From an uncultured Clostridia bacterium (GTDB lineage: Bacteria; Bacillota; Clostridia; UMGS1810), in the NCBI GenBank assembly GCA_934463165.1, contig CAKSJG010000002.1, positions 186,001-250,000 of the forward strand: a stretch of DNA of 64,000 nucleotides. Direction: 5' to 3'. The notes below the pieces were generated by a model that worked only from the letters and a program-made list of their open reading frames with translations, was not told the DNA's origin and ran no database searches. Numbering within the stretch: position 1 is the stretch's first letter; every line of letters begins with the position of its first letter. Made by a program: the position numbers and the translations under genes. Shown here piece by piece: positions 44,224 to 52,904 of the stretch.

Positions 44224-45453
44224 TTACGGATTACAGCGTTTGCACGGAACAAATCCTGATGAAACCGCCTCGGAGCGTGAAGAAATATATTTTCTGTTTT
44301 TTTCGGCAGGAAGATATGAGCATGACGGAAGGTGAAATTTTTTTGTTTTTATATTGCCTATATAATTTTGAAATATACCGTCGTTTGCCGCAAGTGCATC
44401 GGAGATGGATTCCGACGCAGCCGGTACGATTTCATTTTGACTTTTGCATGAACCGTTTTGCGCGGAAGCTGTGGGATTCGTTTCGGCATTTTGATTTTTT
44501 GATACGAAAAAGCTTACGGTGCTGCCGTCGCTCTTTGCAATAATGTCACCTTGCATGTCCGTTCGGTATACAACGGCACCGGCATCACGCAGACGGCTGA
44601 GAGCAGAATCCGTCGGGTGACCGTAAGAATTGTTTCCGACCGATATTACGGCATATCTGGGCATGATTTCTCTCAAAAAACTGTATGAAGTTGATGAAGC
44701 GCTTCCGTGATGACCGACCTTAAGCACCGTGGCACTTATGTCATATCCGCGGTTTAAAATTTCTTTTTCCTCTTCATATGCGGCATCGCCCGTAAAAAGA
44801 AATGATGTTGAACCGTAGGTTATTTTCATAACAACGGAGCTGTTATTCCGTTCGGAATTGGGGTCTGTCACGGGGCCTAAAAATTTGATTTTTGCGGATG
44901 CAAAGTCCATTTCCGAACCAAGGACGGGATGCTCAAGAGAAAGACCGTTATCGGAGATTTTTCGCATCAGGGTTTTGTATGATTTTGTGTCGGCGGTTGT
45001 TTTGGGGCCTATAATGCGTTTTACGGTTATAGTCGAAAGCGGAGCGGAAAGACCGCCGATGTGATCGTCATCCGCATGAGACATAACAATCAGATCAAGA
45101 GATGTAATGTTTTGTTTTTTCAGATATGTATACACAATATCCGACGCAGTGCTTTTGCCGCCGTCTATGAGCATTGTTTTATCGTCACACAAAACAAGCG
45201 CACTGTCACCCTGGCCCACGTCTATAAAGTGAACTTCAAATTTTGAATTTTGATTTAGGTTGCCTGGGGTTGCAGAATTGTTGGACGCATTATCGGGCGG
45301 CGTTGCCGCATCCGGCTGCAAGTTTGAATTTTCTGAGGATGAATCGGATTGAATGAATGTTGAGTCAAATTGGTTTGACACATCCGTACTGCCGCATGAA
45401 CACAGGCACAGCAGCATGGATAAGCATAAGATTAGTGATAGAAATTTTTTCAT
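44224..45453 (-). CDS. ComEC-like metallo-beta-lactamase lipoprotein with Ada-type zinc domain
   Basis: 409 residues. Lipoprotein signal (LCLCSCGS), a Ser/Asn/Pro linker, then a metallo-beta-lactamase fold like the ComEC C-terminal domain: VHFIDVGQGDSALV, the metal motif SHADDDHIGG near residue 125, FTGDAAYEEE, and VGHHGSASSTS. After a second linker, the last 40 residues (YIGNIKTKKFH, then cysteines in LPSCSYL and VPCKRCNP) match the Ada-type metal-binding domain. Relatives are proposed extracellular nucleases or DNA-uptake hydrolases. It is secreted and single-copy here, not part of a com operon. Confidence 0.85.
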   Translation of the reverse strand: MKKFLSLILCLSMLLCLCSCGSTDVSNQFDSTFIQSDSSSENSNLQPDAATPPDNASNNSATPGNLNQNSKFEVHFIDVGQGDSALVLCDDKTMLIDGGKSTASDIVYTYLKKQNITSLDLIVMSHADDDHIGGLSAPLSTITVKRIIGPKTTADTKSYKTLMRKISDNGLSLEHPVLGSEMDFASAKIKFLGPVTDPNSERNNSSVVMKITYGSTSFLFTGDAAYEEEKEILNRGYDISATVLKVGHHGSASSTSYSFLREIMPRYAVISVGNNSYGHPTDSALSRLRDAGAVVYRTDMQGDIIAKSDGSTVSFFVSKNQNAETNPTASAQNGSCKSQNEIVPAASESISDALAANDGIFQNYIGNIKTKKFHLPSCSYLPAEKNRKYISSRSEAVSSGFVPCKRCNP

Positions 45454-45496
45454 GACGGTTCTCCTTTGTTTTTTTTGAAATTTTTGTTTGGGTTAT

Positions 45497-45679
45497 TTAA
45501 CGCAAGACACAACGGCGCCCTTGTGTAAAGGGAGCTGTCAGCGCAGCTGACTGAGGGATTGTTAAAATATATTTGCATCTTATAATTATTTTTACAAGTG
45601 TTAGATATTTACAACCCCTCCGAGTTGCTTCGCAACCCACCTCCCCTTACACAGTGGAGGCATTTGTCCTTGCGTTTAA
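45497..45679 (+). repeat. Structured intergenic repeat family 1, copy B (full length)
   Basis: 183 bases bounded by terminal inverted repeats TTAACGCAAG (45497-45506) and CTTGCGTTTAA (45669-45679). Inside are the hairpins GTCAGC-GCA-GCTGAC and GTTGC-TTC-GCAAC, and pairing arms (GTGTAAAGGGAG with CTCCCCTTACAC; GAGGGATTGT with ACAACCCCTC). It has the size and ends of a non-autonomous miniature element (MITE) and encodes nothing. Copy A lies at 39831-39978 in opposite orientation. Confidence 0.85.
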
Positions 45680-45715
45680 TTGTATTATTTTGTTTGTTTT
45701 ATGCAGCGGAACGGT

Positions 45716-45861
45716 GTGGGCACCGTTCCCTACAAATTAATTGATAGGTATGTTTTCAATTATCAATTTGGTTTAAACAAAAATTGTAATAAGATTTTTA
45801 ATTAATAATTAATTGCAAACTTGCAATGACTACGTAGGGAACGGTGCCCACACCGTTCCGC
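45716..45861 (+). repeat. Structured intergenic repeat family 2, copy 1
   Basis: 146 bases that begin with a GGAACGGTG-TGGG-CACCGTTCC hairpin and end with GGAACGGTG-CCCA-CACCGTTCC, the ends being inverted copies of each other (CCCTAC and GTAGGG flank the AT-rich interior). The copy at 49657-49812 lies in the same orientation. No coding content. It occupies the gap between the ComEC-like gene and the XRE pair together with family 1 copy B. Confidence 0.85.
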
Positions 45862-45903
45862 AACAATATAACCCACAAGTAATATTTATTATTAATTATA
45901 CTA

Positions 45904-45980
45904 CACATAGTTAATAAAATATATAGTAATTATTACCTATAAATAGAGTTATACTATGTGCAAATGGTTATAATACCATT
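45904..45980 (+). promoter_or_regulatory. Candidate promoter and operators of the first XRE regulator
   Basis: An inverted pair CACATAGT (45904-45911) and ACTATGTG (45953-45960) precedes AATGGT-TATAAT-ACCATT (45963-45980), where palindromic arms flank an exact -10 box. A convincing -35 is missing. The layout suits an autoregulated promoter; this is inference. Confidence 0.45.
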
Positions 45981-46029
45981 GATGTAATTTTATAATTATG
46001 ATGAAAATATATCAAAGGGATGTCTATAA

Positions 46030-46380
46030 ATGAAAAAGGATTATATAAAGAATTCTCTAAATATTCAAATCGGCGATAAAATACGGTATTATCGCATTAA
46101 AGCCGGCATGACACAAGAAGAATTAGCTGAATATGTTGATTTATCTCAAAAACATATTTCCAGAATAGAAAGCGGATATCACAACTCTCATTTTTTAACT
46201 ATCGTTGCAATAGCTAAAGCGCTTGATGTGCCGATTGATGCTTTTGTTCAAGATATAGACAAAGGCTCAAACACTTCTAAAATTCATACAATAATGTCAG
46301 AAATATCTAAAATGGATCAATATCAATTAGAAATGCTTGAGGATAATATTGAAATAATTAAAAAATATAAAATCAAATAA
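46030..46380 (+). CDS. Small XRE-family DNA-binding regulator (first of a pair)
   Basis: 116 residues. The helix-turn-helix (IRYYRIKAGMTQEELAEYVDLSQKHISRIESG, then LTIVAIAKALDVPIDAFV) fills the N-terminal two thirds. A short C-terminal helix (ISKMDQYQLEMLEDNIEIIKKYK) probably dimerises. No enzymatic domain. The coding sequence is more AT-rich than its surroundings. It is a close paralogue of the next gene, 136 bases downstream, and could be from a mobile region. Targets are unknown. Confidence 0.85.
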   Translation: MKKDYIKNSLNIQIGDKIRYYRIKAGMTQEELAEYVDLSQKHISRIESGYHNSHFLTIVAIAKALDVPIDAFVQDIDKGSNTSKIHTIMSEISKMDQYQLEMLEDNIEIIKKYKIK

Positions 46381-46516
46381 TTTTTTAATTATAAAAACGT
46401 AACATATAACGTATTTTTGATAAAATTAGGTAATCTGCTATGTTACAATATATTTTCATTTCTATTATAATTATATTCAAGCTTTTGAATATTTATGACT
46501 AATAGGTACAAAATAA

Positions 46517-46855
46517 ATGGAAAAAATTTTAGATTACAGTAAAATCGGCAAAAAAATTCAAAAATACAGAATAAAAAACGGCTTAACACAAAATACTCTT
46601 GCCGAAATGATTGGTTCCGATCAAAAGTATATTTCAAGGATTGAATACGGATACCATAATCTCGGACTTAATACAATTGTTGCAATTGCAAAGGCTCTTA
46701 ATGTTTCGGTAGACTGCCTTGTTGCCGATTATAATGACGGAACGGATGAAAATAATCTGCATATGATTTTGAATGAGATTCGCGGAATGAACGAAAAGCA
46801 GCTGGCAATGCTCAGAGATCACATAACCATTATAAAAAAATATGATATACAATAA
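46517..46855 (+). CDS. Small XRE-family DNA-binding regulator (second of a pair)
   Basis: 112 residues, the same architecture as the preceding gene: IQKYRIKNGLTQNTLAEMIGSDQKYISRIEYGYHNLG, then AIAKALNVSVDCLVADY and a C-terminal MNEKQLAMLRDHITIIKKYD. Upstream, GTAACAT (46399-46405) and ATGTTAC (46440-46446) form an inverted pair resembling the arrangement in front of the first gene. The ribosome binding site is not clear. A terminator shared with rnjA follows. Confidence 0.85.
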   Translation: MEKILDYSKIGKKIQKYRIKNGLTQNTLAEMIGSDQKYISRIEYGYHNLGLNTIVAIAKALNVSVDCLVADYNDGTDENNLHMILNEIRGMNEKQLAMLRDHITIIKKYDIQ

Positions 46856-46857
46856 AA

Positions 46858-46895
46858 AACATGAGCGCACCGTCAAAAAAACGATGCGCTCACGC
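46858..46895. terminator. Bidirectional intrinsic terminator
   Basis: TGAGCGCA pairs with TGCGCTCA around an A-rich loop, with a T-rich tail on the minus strand. It ends rnjA and faces the XRE pair. Confidence 0.82.
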
Positions 46896-46927
46896 TTTAT
46901 ATTAAAGTTTTATTATTGCTGTTTTAA

Positions 46928-48589
46928 TCAAACTTCCATAATAACCGGAAGTATCATAGGTTTACGTTTTGTTTCCTGATACAGATATTCGGAAACCTTT
47001 GTTTTGAGTCCGTTTTTAAGAGTTGACCAGTCTCTGACTTTATTCTTTTCAAGTGATTCAAGAGTCTTTTTGGATATGTTTTTGATATCGTCCATAAGAT
47101 CTCCCGATTCGCGGACATACACAAATCCTCTTGATATTACATCGGGACCTGCAAGGATATTGCCCGTCTGAGAAGATATCGTTACCACGAGAACAATGAG
47201 ACCGTCCTCGGCAAGATGTTTTCTGTCGCGAAGTACGATATTTCCGACATCACCGACCCCGAGACCGTCGACCATAACAAGACCGGACTGAACCGTCTCG
47301 GTGCATTTTGCACTCTCTCTGTTAATTTCAAGAACATTTCCTATTTCCATAAGGAAAATGTTACTGTTTTTAATTCCCATGAGCGACGCAAGATCGGCAT
47401 GCTTCTTGAGATGCTTATATTCACCGTGTACGGGGATAAAATACTTCGGCTTTGCAAGACCGAGTATCATTTTAAGTTCTTCCTGGCATGCATGACCCGA
47501 TACATGGACGCATGACGGATCGTTATACACATCTGCGCCTTTTTTATAAAGCTCATTTATAACATTGCCGACGAGCTTTTCATTTCCCGGTATCGGATTT
47601 GCCGAAATTACAACCAAATCACCCTTTGTGATCTCAACCTTTTTATGCTCGGAATATGCCATTCGGTAAAGCGCGCTCATAGGTTCGCCCTGGCTTCCTG
47701 TTGTGATAATCGTAAGCTGATGAGGCTTATATTTTTTAATATCGTCAATATCTATCAGAGTATTGTTCGGAATCCTCATATATCCGAGCCCCGTTGCAAC
47801 CTCAAGCAGATTGAGCATGCTGCGGCCGGAAACAGCAATTTTCCTGCCATTGTTAACGGCAGCGTTGATTATCTGCTGAATCCTGTGCACATTGGATGCA
47901 AAAGTCGCAACGATGATTCTTGACTTCGTTGATTTAAACACGCTTTCAAGAGTGAAGCCGACAGTCCTCTCCGACATGGTAAAGCCTTTTCTTTCGGCAT
48001 TGGTGCTGTCGCTCATAAGCGCAAGCACACCCTTTTTGCCGAGCTCTCCGATTCTGGCAAGGTCAATCATTTCGCCCTGTATGGGAGTTGTGTCTATCTT
48101 AAAATCTCCCGTGTGAAGAACAACGCCGACAGGCGTATGGATTGCCATTGCAACCGCATCGGGAATGGAATGGTTTGATCTTATAAATTCAACCTTAAAA
48201 GATCCGAGTGTTACGGTATCACCGGGGAACACCCTGTTAAGCTTTGTTTTTGATAAAAGGTTATGTTCCTTAAGCTTATTCTGAACAAGACCTATAGTAA
48301 GATTGGTGCCGTAAATGGGAACATTGATTTCCTTTAAAAGATACGGCAGTCCGCCGATATGATCTTCGTGACCGTGAGTTAAAACAACTCCCCTGATTTT
48401 CTCTTTGTTTTTCACAACATATGAAAAATCGGGGATAACAATATCGACTCCGAGCATTTCCTCATCAGGAAAAGCCATACCGCAATCGAGTATAATCATA
48501 TCATTCCCATACGAAAAAACGGTCATATTTTTTCCGATCTCATTAAGACCGCCCAGCGGAATAATCTTCAATTTTGATTTTTTTGCCAC
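46928..48589 (-). CDS. rnjA: Ribonuclease J
   Basis: 553 residues from a GTG at 48589, chosen because GGAGG lies seven bases upstream and the family N-terminus (VAKKSKLKIIPLGGLNEIGKN) starts there; an in-frame ATG 19 codons earlier has no site. Beta-lactamase/beta-CASP nuclease for RNA maturation and decay, with both endo- and 5' exonuclease activity. Metal motif LTHGHEDHIGGLPYL near residue 72, the VLHTGDFKID strand, and the beta-CASP block ITTGSQGEPMSAL and VHVSGHACQEEL. The C-terminal domain is complete. Confidence 0.96.
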   Translation of the reverse strand: MAKKSKLKIIPLGGLNEIGKNMTVFSYGNDMIILDCGMAFPDEEMLGVDIVIPDFSYVVKNKEKIRGVVLTHGHEDHIGGLPYLLKEINVPIYGTNLTIGLVQNKLKEHNLLSKTKLNRVFPGDTVTLGSFKVEFIRSNHSIPDAVAMAIHTPVGVVLHTGDFKIDTTPIQGEMIDLARIGELGKKGVLALMSDSTNAERKGFTMSERTVGFTLESVFKSTKSRIIVATFASNVHRIQQIINAAVNNGRKIAVSGRSMLNLLEVATGLGYMRIPNNTLIDIDDIKKYKPHQLTIITTGSQGEPMSALYRMAYSEHKKVEITKGDLVVISANPIPGNEKLVGNVINELYKKGADVYNDPSCVHVSGHACQEELKMILGLAKPKYFIPVHGEYKHLKKHADLASLMGIKNSNIFLMEIGNVLEINRESAKCTETVQSGLVMVDGLGVGDVGNIVLRDRKHLAEDGLIVLVVTISSQTGNILAGPDVISRGFVYVRESGDLMDDIKNISKKTLESLEKNKVRDWSTLKNGLKTKVSEYLYQETKRKPMILPVIMEV

Positions 48590-48948
48590 AAATATACCTC
48601 CATATAAAATTTTCCGTTCAAAATTATACTTCAAATCATACGACAACAGTAAATATCGATAAACTGATTAATACACTGTGAGTGGGATTATCGGTTCAGG
48701 CAAAAAAAGCATACGATCCGCAAATGCCGTCTCGGTAAAATAATATTATCGTTAAAATGAAGTAAAAATGTTTTGTTGATTGCCGTATCACGGTGAAAAC
48801 AGCGATACGGATTATATTGAATCTTATTTAAAATAAAAAATTCCGATCAAAACAGCATATATAGTATACCTCTTTTTTTAATAAAAATAAACCGTATATG
48901 CAAAAATATAATATAATTGTAACATTCTATGCAACATATGTATTAAAA
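48590..48948. other. Intergenic region between rnjA and xpt
   Basis: 359 bases without a gene. A hairpin CCGTATC (48783-48789) with GATACGG (48804-48810) is visible, but it has no T run and no riboswitch match that I recognise. A TATAAT-like box lies upstream of rnjA on the minus strand without a clear -35. The rest is AT-rich. Confidence 0.4.
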
Positions 48949-49524
48949 TTAATCTTCAAATTCTATTTTCCCGTCGGGAGACATAGCGCTTATTTTTGCA
49001 AGAGACTCAACCCTTATGCCCTTACCTCTTACCTCTTTGCCGCCGGGTTCAAAGCTTTTTTCTATAACTATTCCCGCACCGACAAGCGAAGCTCCGGATT
49101 TTTCAACTATATTTGCAAGCCCCTGAACGGCTTTTCCGTTTGCAAGAAAATCGTCTATGATAAGCACTTTATCATCTGCCGAGAGAATTTCTTTCGATAC
49201 GACAACGTTATATGTTTTGCCATGTGTGAAAGAATATATCTGCGATGAATATACGCCGCCGTCAAGATTTTTCGTTGTGTTTTTCTTTGCAAAAACAACC
49301 GGCACGCCGAAAGACTGCGCCGCCATGCATGCGATTGCTATACCCGATGATTCAATAGTCAGAATCTTTGTGATATCACAATCCGAAAAACGCTTTTTAA
49401 ATTCCTTGCCTATTTCTTCAAGAAGCTTTATATCTATCTGATGATTAAGAAATGTTCCGACCTTCAGAACATCACCGTTTCTGACCTTTCCTTCTTTGAG
49501 TATTCTTTCTTTTAAAATTTCCAT
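48949..49524 (-). CDS. xpt: Xanthine phosphoribosyltransferase
   Basis: 191 residues from the ATG at 49524, with AAAGGAGG upstream; an earlier in-frame start is disregarded. Salvages xanthine to XMP using PRPP. The PRPP-binding loop is VLIIDDFLANGKAV near residue 125; TIESSGIAIACMAAQSFGVPVVFAKK and the N-terminal VLKVGTFLNHQIDIKL are typical of Xpt. Purine riboswitches often precede xpt, but none was found in the 130 bases upstream. Confidence 0.94.
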   Translation of the reverse strand: MEILKERILKEGKVRNGDVLKVGTFLNHQIDIKLLEEIGKEFKKRFSDCDITKILTIESSGIAIACMAAQSFGVPVVFAKKNTTKNLDGGVYSSQIYSFTHGKTYNVVVSKEILSADDKVLIIDDFLANGKAVQGLANIVEKSGASLVGAGIVIEKSFEPGGKEVRGKGIRVESLAKISAMSPDGKIEFED

Positions 49525-49656
49525 TTGAAATTCCTCCTTTTGTAAAAATAAATTAGGTAGTTGCAAAACTACAAAATATCTGATTTAATGCACATTTTGC
49601 GATATTCTTATATTTACCTTTTCTTCGGTAAACAGATTTAAATGTTTGTTTTTCAC

Positions 49657-49812
49657 CGGAACGGTGTGGGCACCGTTCCCTACAAATAAATTGACAGGTA
49701 TAGTTCCTATTAATTGTATTTGCTTAAACAAAATTAACTAATATGATTCTATTTATTAAATTGCCAATATTTAATAATGACTACGTAGGGAACGCTGACC
49801 ACAGCGTTCCGC
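49657..49812 (+). repeat. Structured intergenic repeat family 2, copy 2
   Basis: 156 bases homologous to 45716-45861. The left hairpin is unchanged (GGAACGGTG-TGGG-CACCGTTCC). The right hairpin reads GGAACGCTG-ACCA-CAGCGTTCC, so two bases have changed together and the stem is preserved. It fills most of the xpt-rseP gap (49525-49875). No gene is present. Confidence 0.85.
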
Positions 49813-49875
49813 AAAAATTCATACGCATTTTTTACATTTTTATTTTACAATCATCTATAAAAATAAATAATGATT

Positions 49876-50901
49876 TTATATCAGTTTTTTAATATCTCCG
49901 AGAGTAACTATAAGCATCAGAAGCAATAGAAGCACAAAGCTTATAAAGTTGACAAATCCCTCTCTGTCGGGATTCATCTTTTTGCCTCTGATCTTTTCTA
50001 TTGCAAGAAAAAGTATTCTTCCGCCGTCGAGAGCAGGTATCGGGAGCAGATTCATAACTCCGAGATTGACCGAGATGAAGCCTGCAAAGTTGAGAACCGT
50101 CTGCCAGCCCATTTTTGCCGCCGCACCTATTTCGCTGACTATTGCAACCGGACCGGATACCGACGATGCCGGAACAAGCCCGCGTATGAGCCACCAAATT
50201 GAAAGTATGACGGATTTTATAACAAATATGCACTCCCAAAAGGCAAGCGATATTACGTTCCAAGGGGTTGTTTTTTGAGTTTTCGGAGAAAATCCGAAAA
50301 GTTCTCTTTTCTCGCTCTCAATGTATGTCGGTTTAATGTTTTTGGTAAATTCTTTGCCGCCGCGCCTGAAAGTAATATCTGCGGCGCTGCCGCCGTTTAA
50401 CGATATGAAAACCGAAATGTCTTTGTATGAATGAATCTTTGTGGCGTACATTTTGCCGTCCATTTTAACGATTTCATCACCGCTTTTGACTCCGGCATTT
50501 TCAAATGCGGAGCCGGGAATGACACTGTCTATGCTGCGTGAGGCATATGAGCCCACGGATGAATATATAATTACAAATATGACAAAACCGAGCAGTATAT
50601 TCATAAACGCGCCCGCAAAAAGCACGGCAAAGCGCTTTACTGCGGATTTGTTGCAAAATGCGTCGGGATCCGGTGATTCGCCGTCCTCACCCTCAAGCTT
50701 TACATATCCTCCGAGAGGCAGAAGTCTGAGTGAATATTTTGTTTTTTTTCCGAAGCCGAAAAGCTTCGGTCCCATTCCTACCGAAAATTCGTGAACCGTC
50801 ATCCCCGACATTTTAGCCGTTATAAAATGACCGAATTCATGAATAAATATCAATACGCAAAATATCAGTATAGCCCATATAGCTGTCAGCATGTATACCA
50901 C
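49876..50901 (-). CDS. rseP: RIP metalloprotease RseP-like (site-2 protease)
   Basis: 341 residues, membrane-embedded zinc protease. HEFGH motif in IFIHEFGHFITAKMSG near residue 20, a PDZ domain in the middle (IDSVIPGSAFENAGVKSGDEIVKMDG), and the second metal motif NLLPIPALDGGRILFL near 290. It cleaves membrane-bound regulators such as anti-sigma factors. Last gene of the pyrH-frr-uppS-cdsA-dxr operon, one base after dxr. Confidence 0.95.
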   Translation of the reverse strand: MVYMLTAIWAILIFCVLIFIHEFGHFITAKMSGMTVHEFSVGMGPKLFGFGKKTKYSLRLLPLGGYVKLEGEDGESPDPDAFCNKSAVKRFAVLFAGAFMNILLGFVIFVIIYSSVGSYASRSIDSVIPGSAFENAGVKSGDEIVKMDGKMYATKIHSYKDISVFISLNGGSAADITFRRGGKEFTKNIKPTYIESEKRELFGFSPKTQKTTPWNVISLAFWECIFVIKSVILSIWWLIRGLVPASSVSGPVAIVSEIGAAAKMGWQTVLNFAGFISVNLGVMNLLPIPALDGGRILFLAIEKIRGKKMNPDREGFVNFISFVLLLLLMLIVTLGDIKKLI

Positions 50902-50902
50902 C

Positions 50903-52048
50903 TCATAATTTCAGCATGTCGCTGTATTGTCTTGCCCATTTGTCGCATGAAAGCACGGTTTCTATGTCAATATCCTTTATAACAGTATGCGCGTCCATCG
51001 TATTTTTTATTATTTTTGCAATATCCAAAAAACCTATTTCGCCGTTTAAAAATTTTGCAACGGCAATCTCATTTGCAGCATTCATAACAGTCGGCATACT
51101 TCCGCCGATTTTTATTGCATCGAGCGCATATTTAAGGCATTCAAACGTATCACAGTCGGGTCGGTCAAAGGTGAGTGTTTTGATTTTGAAAAGATCAAGC
51201 TCATCACTTACCGCAAAATCACGGTTGGGATAATGCATTGCATATGAAATGGGAAGCTTCATATCGGGTATGCCGAGCTGTGCAATGACGCTGTTATCCT
51301 CAAACTGCACCATGGAATGCACAATGCTCTGACGGTGAACATATACCTCAACATCATCGGGGCGAACATCAAAAAGCCAGCACGCTTCAATAATCTCAAG
51401 CCCTTTATTCATCATGGTTGCGCTGTCTGTTGTTATCTTTGCTCCCATTGACCAGTTCGGATGCTTAAGTGCGTCTTTTGCCGTAATATCTTTTAAGTCT
51501 TCTTTCTTCCTACCGAAAAACGGGCCGCCCGACGCCGTAAGAAGAATTTTTTTGATCTTATTGTCTCCCCTGCCATGCAGACATTGAAATATCGCACTGT
51601 GCTCGCTGTCTACCGGGAGAATCGAAACATTTTTTTCTTTTGCAAGAGGCATAATAATGCTTCCCGATGTCACGAGAGTCTCTTTATTGGCAAGCAGAAT
51701 ATCTTTGCCGCTGTTTATTGCCTCTGCAGTCGGAACAAGGCCGATATTTCCCACAACGGACGTAAGCACGCTGTCTGCCTCACTCATTGCCGCAACGGCG
51801 CAGAGCCCGTCGATTCCGCTTAAGATTTCGGTTTCGGTATCGGCGGTTCTTTGCTTCAGATCTGCATAAAGATCATCACGCATAATACATGCAAATTTAG
51901 GTTTATACTTTCTGATTTGTTCTTCCAAAAGTTTTATGTTGCTGTTTGCCGAAAGTCCGGTTATGTTGATATCACCGCTTTTATCGGCAACTTCAAGAGC
52001 CTGCGTACCGATTGAACCGGTAGAGCCCAGAATTGATATGTTTTTCAT
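50903..52048 (-). CDS. dxr: 1-deoxy-D-xylulose 5-phosphate reductoisomerase
   Basis: 381 residues; second step of the MEP isoprenoid pathway. NADPH-binding ISILGSTGSIGTQALEV at the N-terminus, LLANKETLVTSG, the metal/substrate site VDSEHSAIFQCLHG, LTASGGPFFG, HPNWSMGAKITTDSATMMNKGLEIIEA and MHYPNR. It supplies isoprenoid precursors to UppS encoded in the same operon. Confidence 0.97.
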   Translation of the reverse strand: MKNISILGSTGSIGTQALEVADKSGDINITGLSANSNIKLLEEQIRKYKPKFACIMRDDLYADLKQRTADTETEILSGIDGLCAVAAMSEADSVLTSVVGNIGLVPTAEAINSGKDILLANKETLVTSGSIIMPLAKEKNVSILPVDSEHSAIFQCLHGRGDNKIKKILLTASGGPFFGRKKEDLKDITAKDALKHPNWSMGAKITTDSATMMNKGLEIIEACWLFDVRPDDVEVYVHRQSIVHSMVQFEDNSVIAQLGIPDMKLPISYAMHYPNRDFAVSDELDLFKIKTLTFDRPDCDTFECLKYALDAIKIGGSMPTVMNAANEIAVAKFLNGEIGFLDIAKIIKNTMDAHTVIKDIDIETVLSCDKWARQYSDMLKL

Positions 52049-52078
52049 TATATATAATCCTTTTCAGTTTTCAAATAA

Positions 52079-52903
52079 TCACATGAATATCGGAAAATGA
52101 GCCAGCATGTAATAAATGAGCGGAGATATGAAAAGAACCGAATCGAATCTGTCTAAAATACCTCCGTGCCCCGGAATAAGATTGCTGTAGTCCTTTGCTC
52201 CGTGTTCTCTTTTTATGCAGCTTGCCGCAAGATCACCCACCTGCGAAAACAGCGCTCCGAGAGCAGCCGCCGCAAGAGCCGACGCATGGTTTACGCCGAA
52301 TCCGCATATGCCGGATACAGCAAAGGTATAAACAAATACGCAGAGCATGCAGCCGAGTATTCCGCCGAGCGATCCTTCAACCGTCTTTTTTGGGCTTATT
52401 TTGGGGCATAGCTTATGTTTGCCCATGGTTTTGCCGAAAATATATGCAAAAGTATCGGTTGCCCATGCGCATATGAACAGAATCCATATCAGAAGCTTTC
52501 CCGAGTTTAATGCCCTTATCAATACTATATGCAAAAAGAACACCGCTATATACACTGTACCCAAAAAAGAAACCGCCGCTTCGTTAAAAGACATTTTGTC
52601 GTGAAACATAACGGTGAGCGTAAGGAGCAGAAAAACATATATCAGAACCGACAGCAAAAATACATAGCTGTTGACGCTTCCCGCCAGAATCGTATATACA
52701 TACAGAAAAGCGGCATATGCATAGCCGAGAAAAACAGACGGAGAATTTTTTGAAAACAATCCCGTCACGCGGTAAAACTCCCATAAACCGAGCGCCGCTA
52801 TAACCGCAATACATACTCCGATAACTTGAACCGATGCAAAAAATATAATTGCGATTGCGGCAATTACTCCCAAAACTCCGAATATAATCCTTTGTTTAAG
52901 CAT
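52079..52903 (-). CDS. cdsA: Phosphatidate cytidylyltransferase
   Basis: 274 residues with about seven to eight membrane helices; makes CDP-diacylglycerol. The C-terminal family signature is visible (SQVGDLAASCIKREHGAKDYSNLIPGHGGILDRFDSVLF), with the SPKKTVEGSLGG loop before it. It starts one base after uppS, with GGAGGGG upstream overlapping the end of that gene. Confidence 0.96.
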   Translation of the reverse strand: MLKQRIIFGVLGVIAAIAIIFFASVQVIGVCIAVIAALGLWEFYRVTGLFSKNSPSVFLGYAYAAFLYVYTILAGSVNSYVFLLSVLIYVFLLLTLTVMFHDKMSFNEAAVSFLGTVYIAVFFLHIVLIRALNSGKLLIWILFICAWATDTFAYIFGKTMGKHKLCPKISPKKTVEGSLGGILGCMLCVFVYTFAVSGICGFGVNHASALAAAALGALFSQVGDLAASCIKREHGAKDYSNLIPGHGGILDRFDSVLFISPLIYYMLAHFPIFM

Positions 52904-52904
52904 C

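Noticed and set aside
45497..45861. Possible CRISPR array or phage attachment region
   Set aside because: The repeats are two different structured elements, each present once here, with no regular spacers and no cas genes.
48783..48810. CCGTATC/GATACGG hairpin as a regulatory RNA or terminator
   Set aside because: No T run follows on either strand and no aptamer-like conserved core is present; it is only noted as a hairpin.
49525..49656. Purine riboswitch before xpt
   Set aside because: The conserved loop-loop and core motifs of the purine aptamer could not be found on the minus strand.
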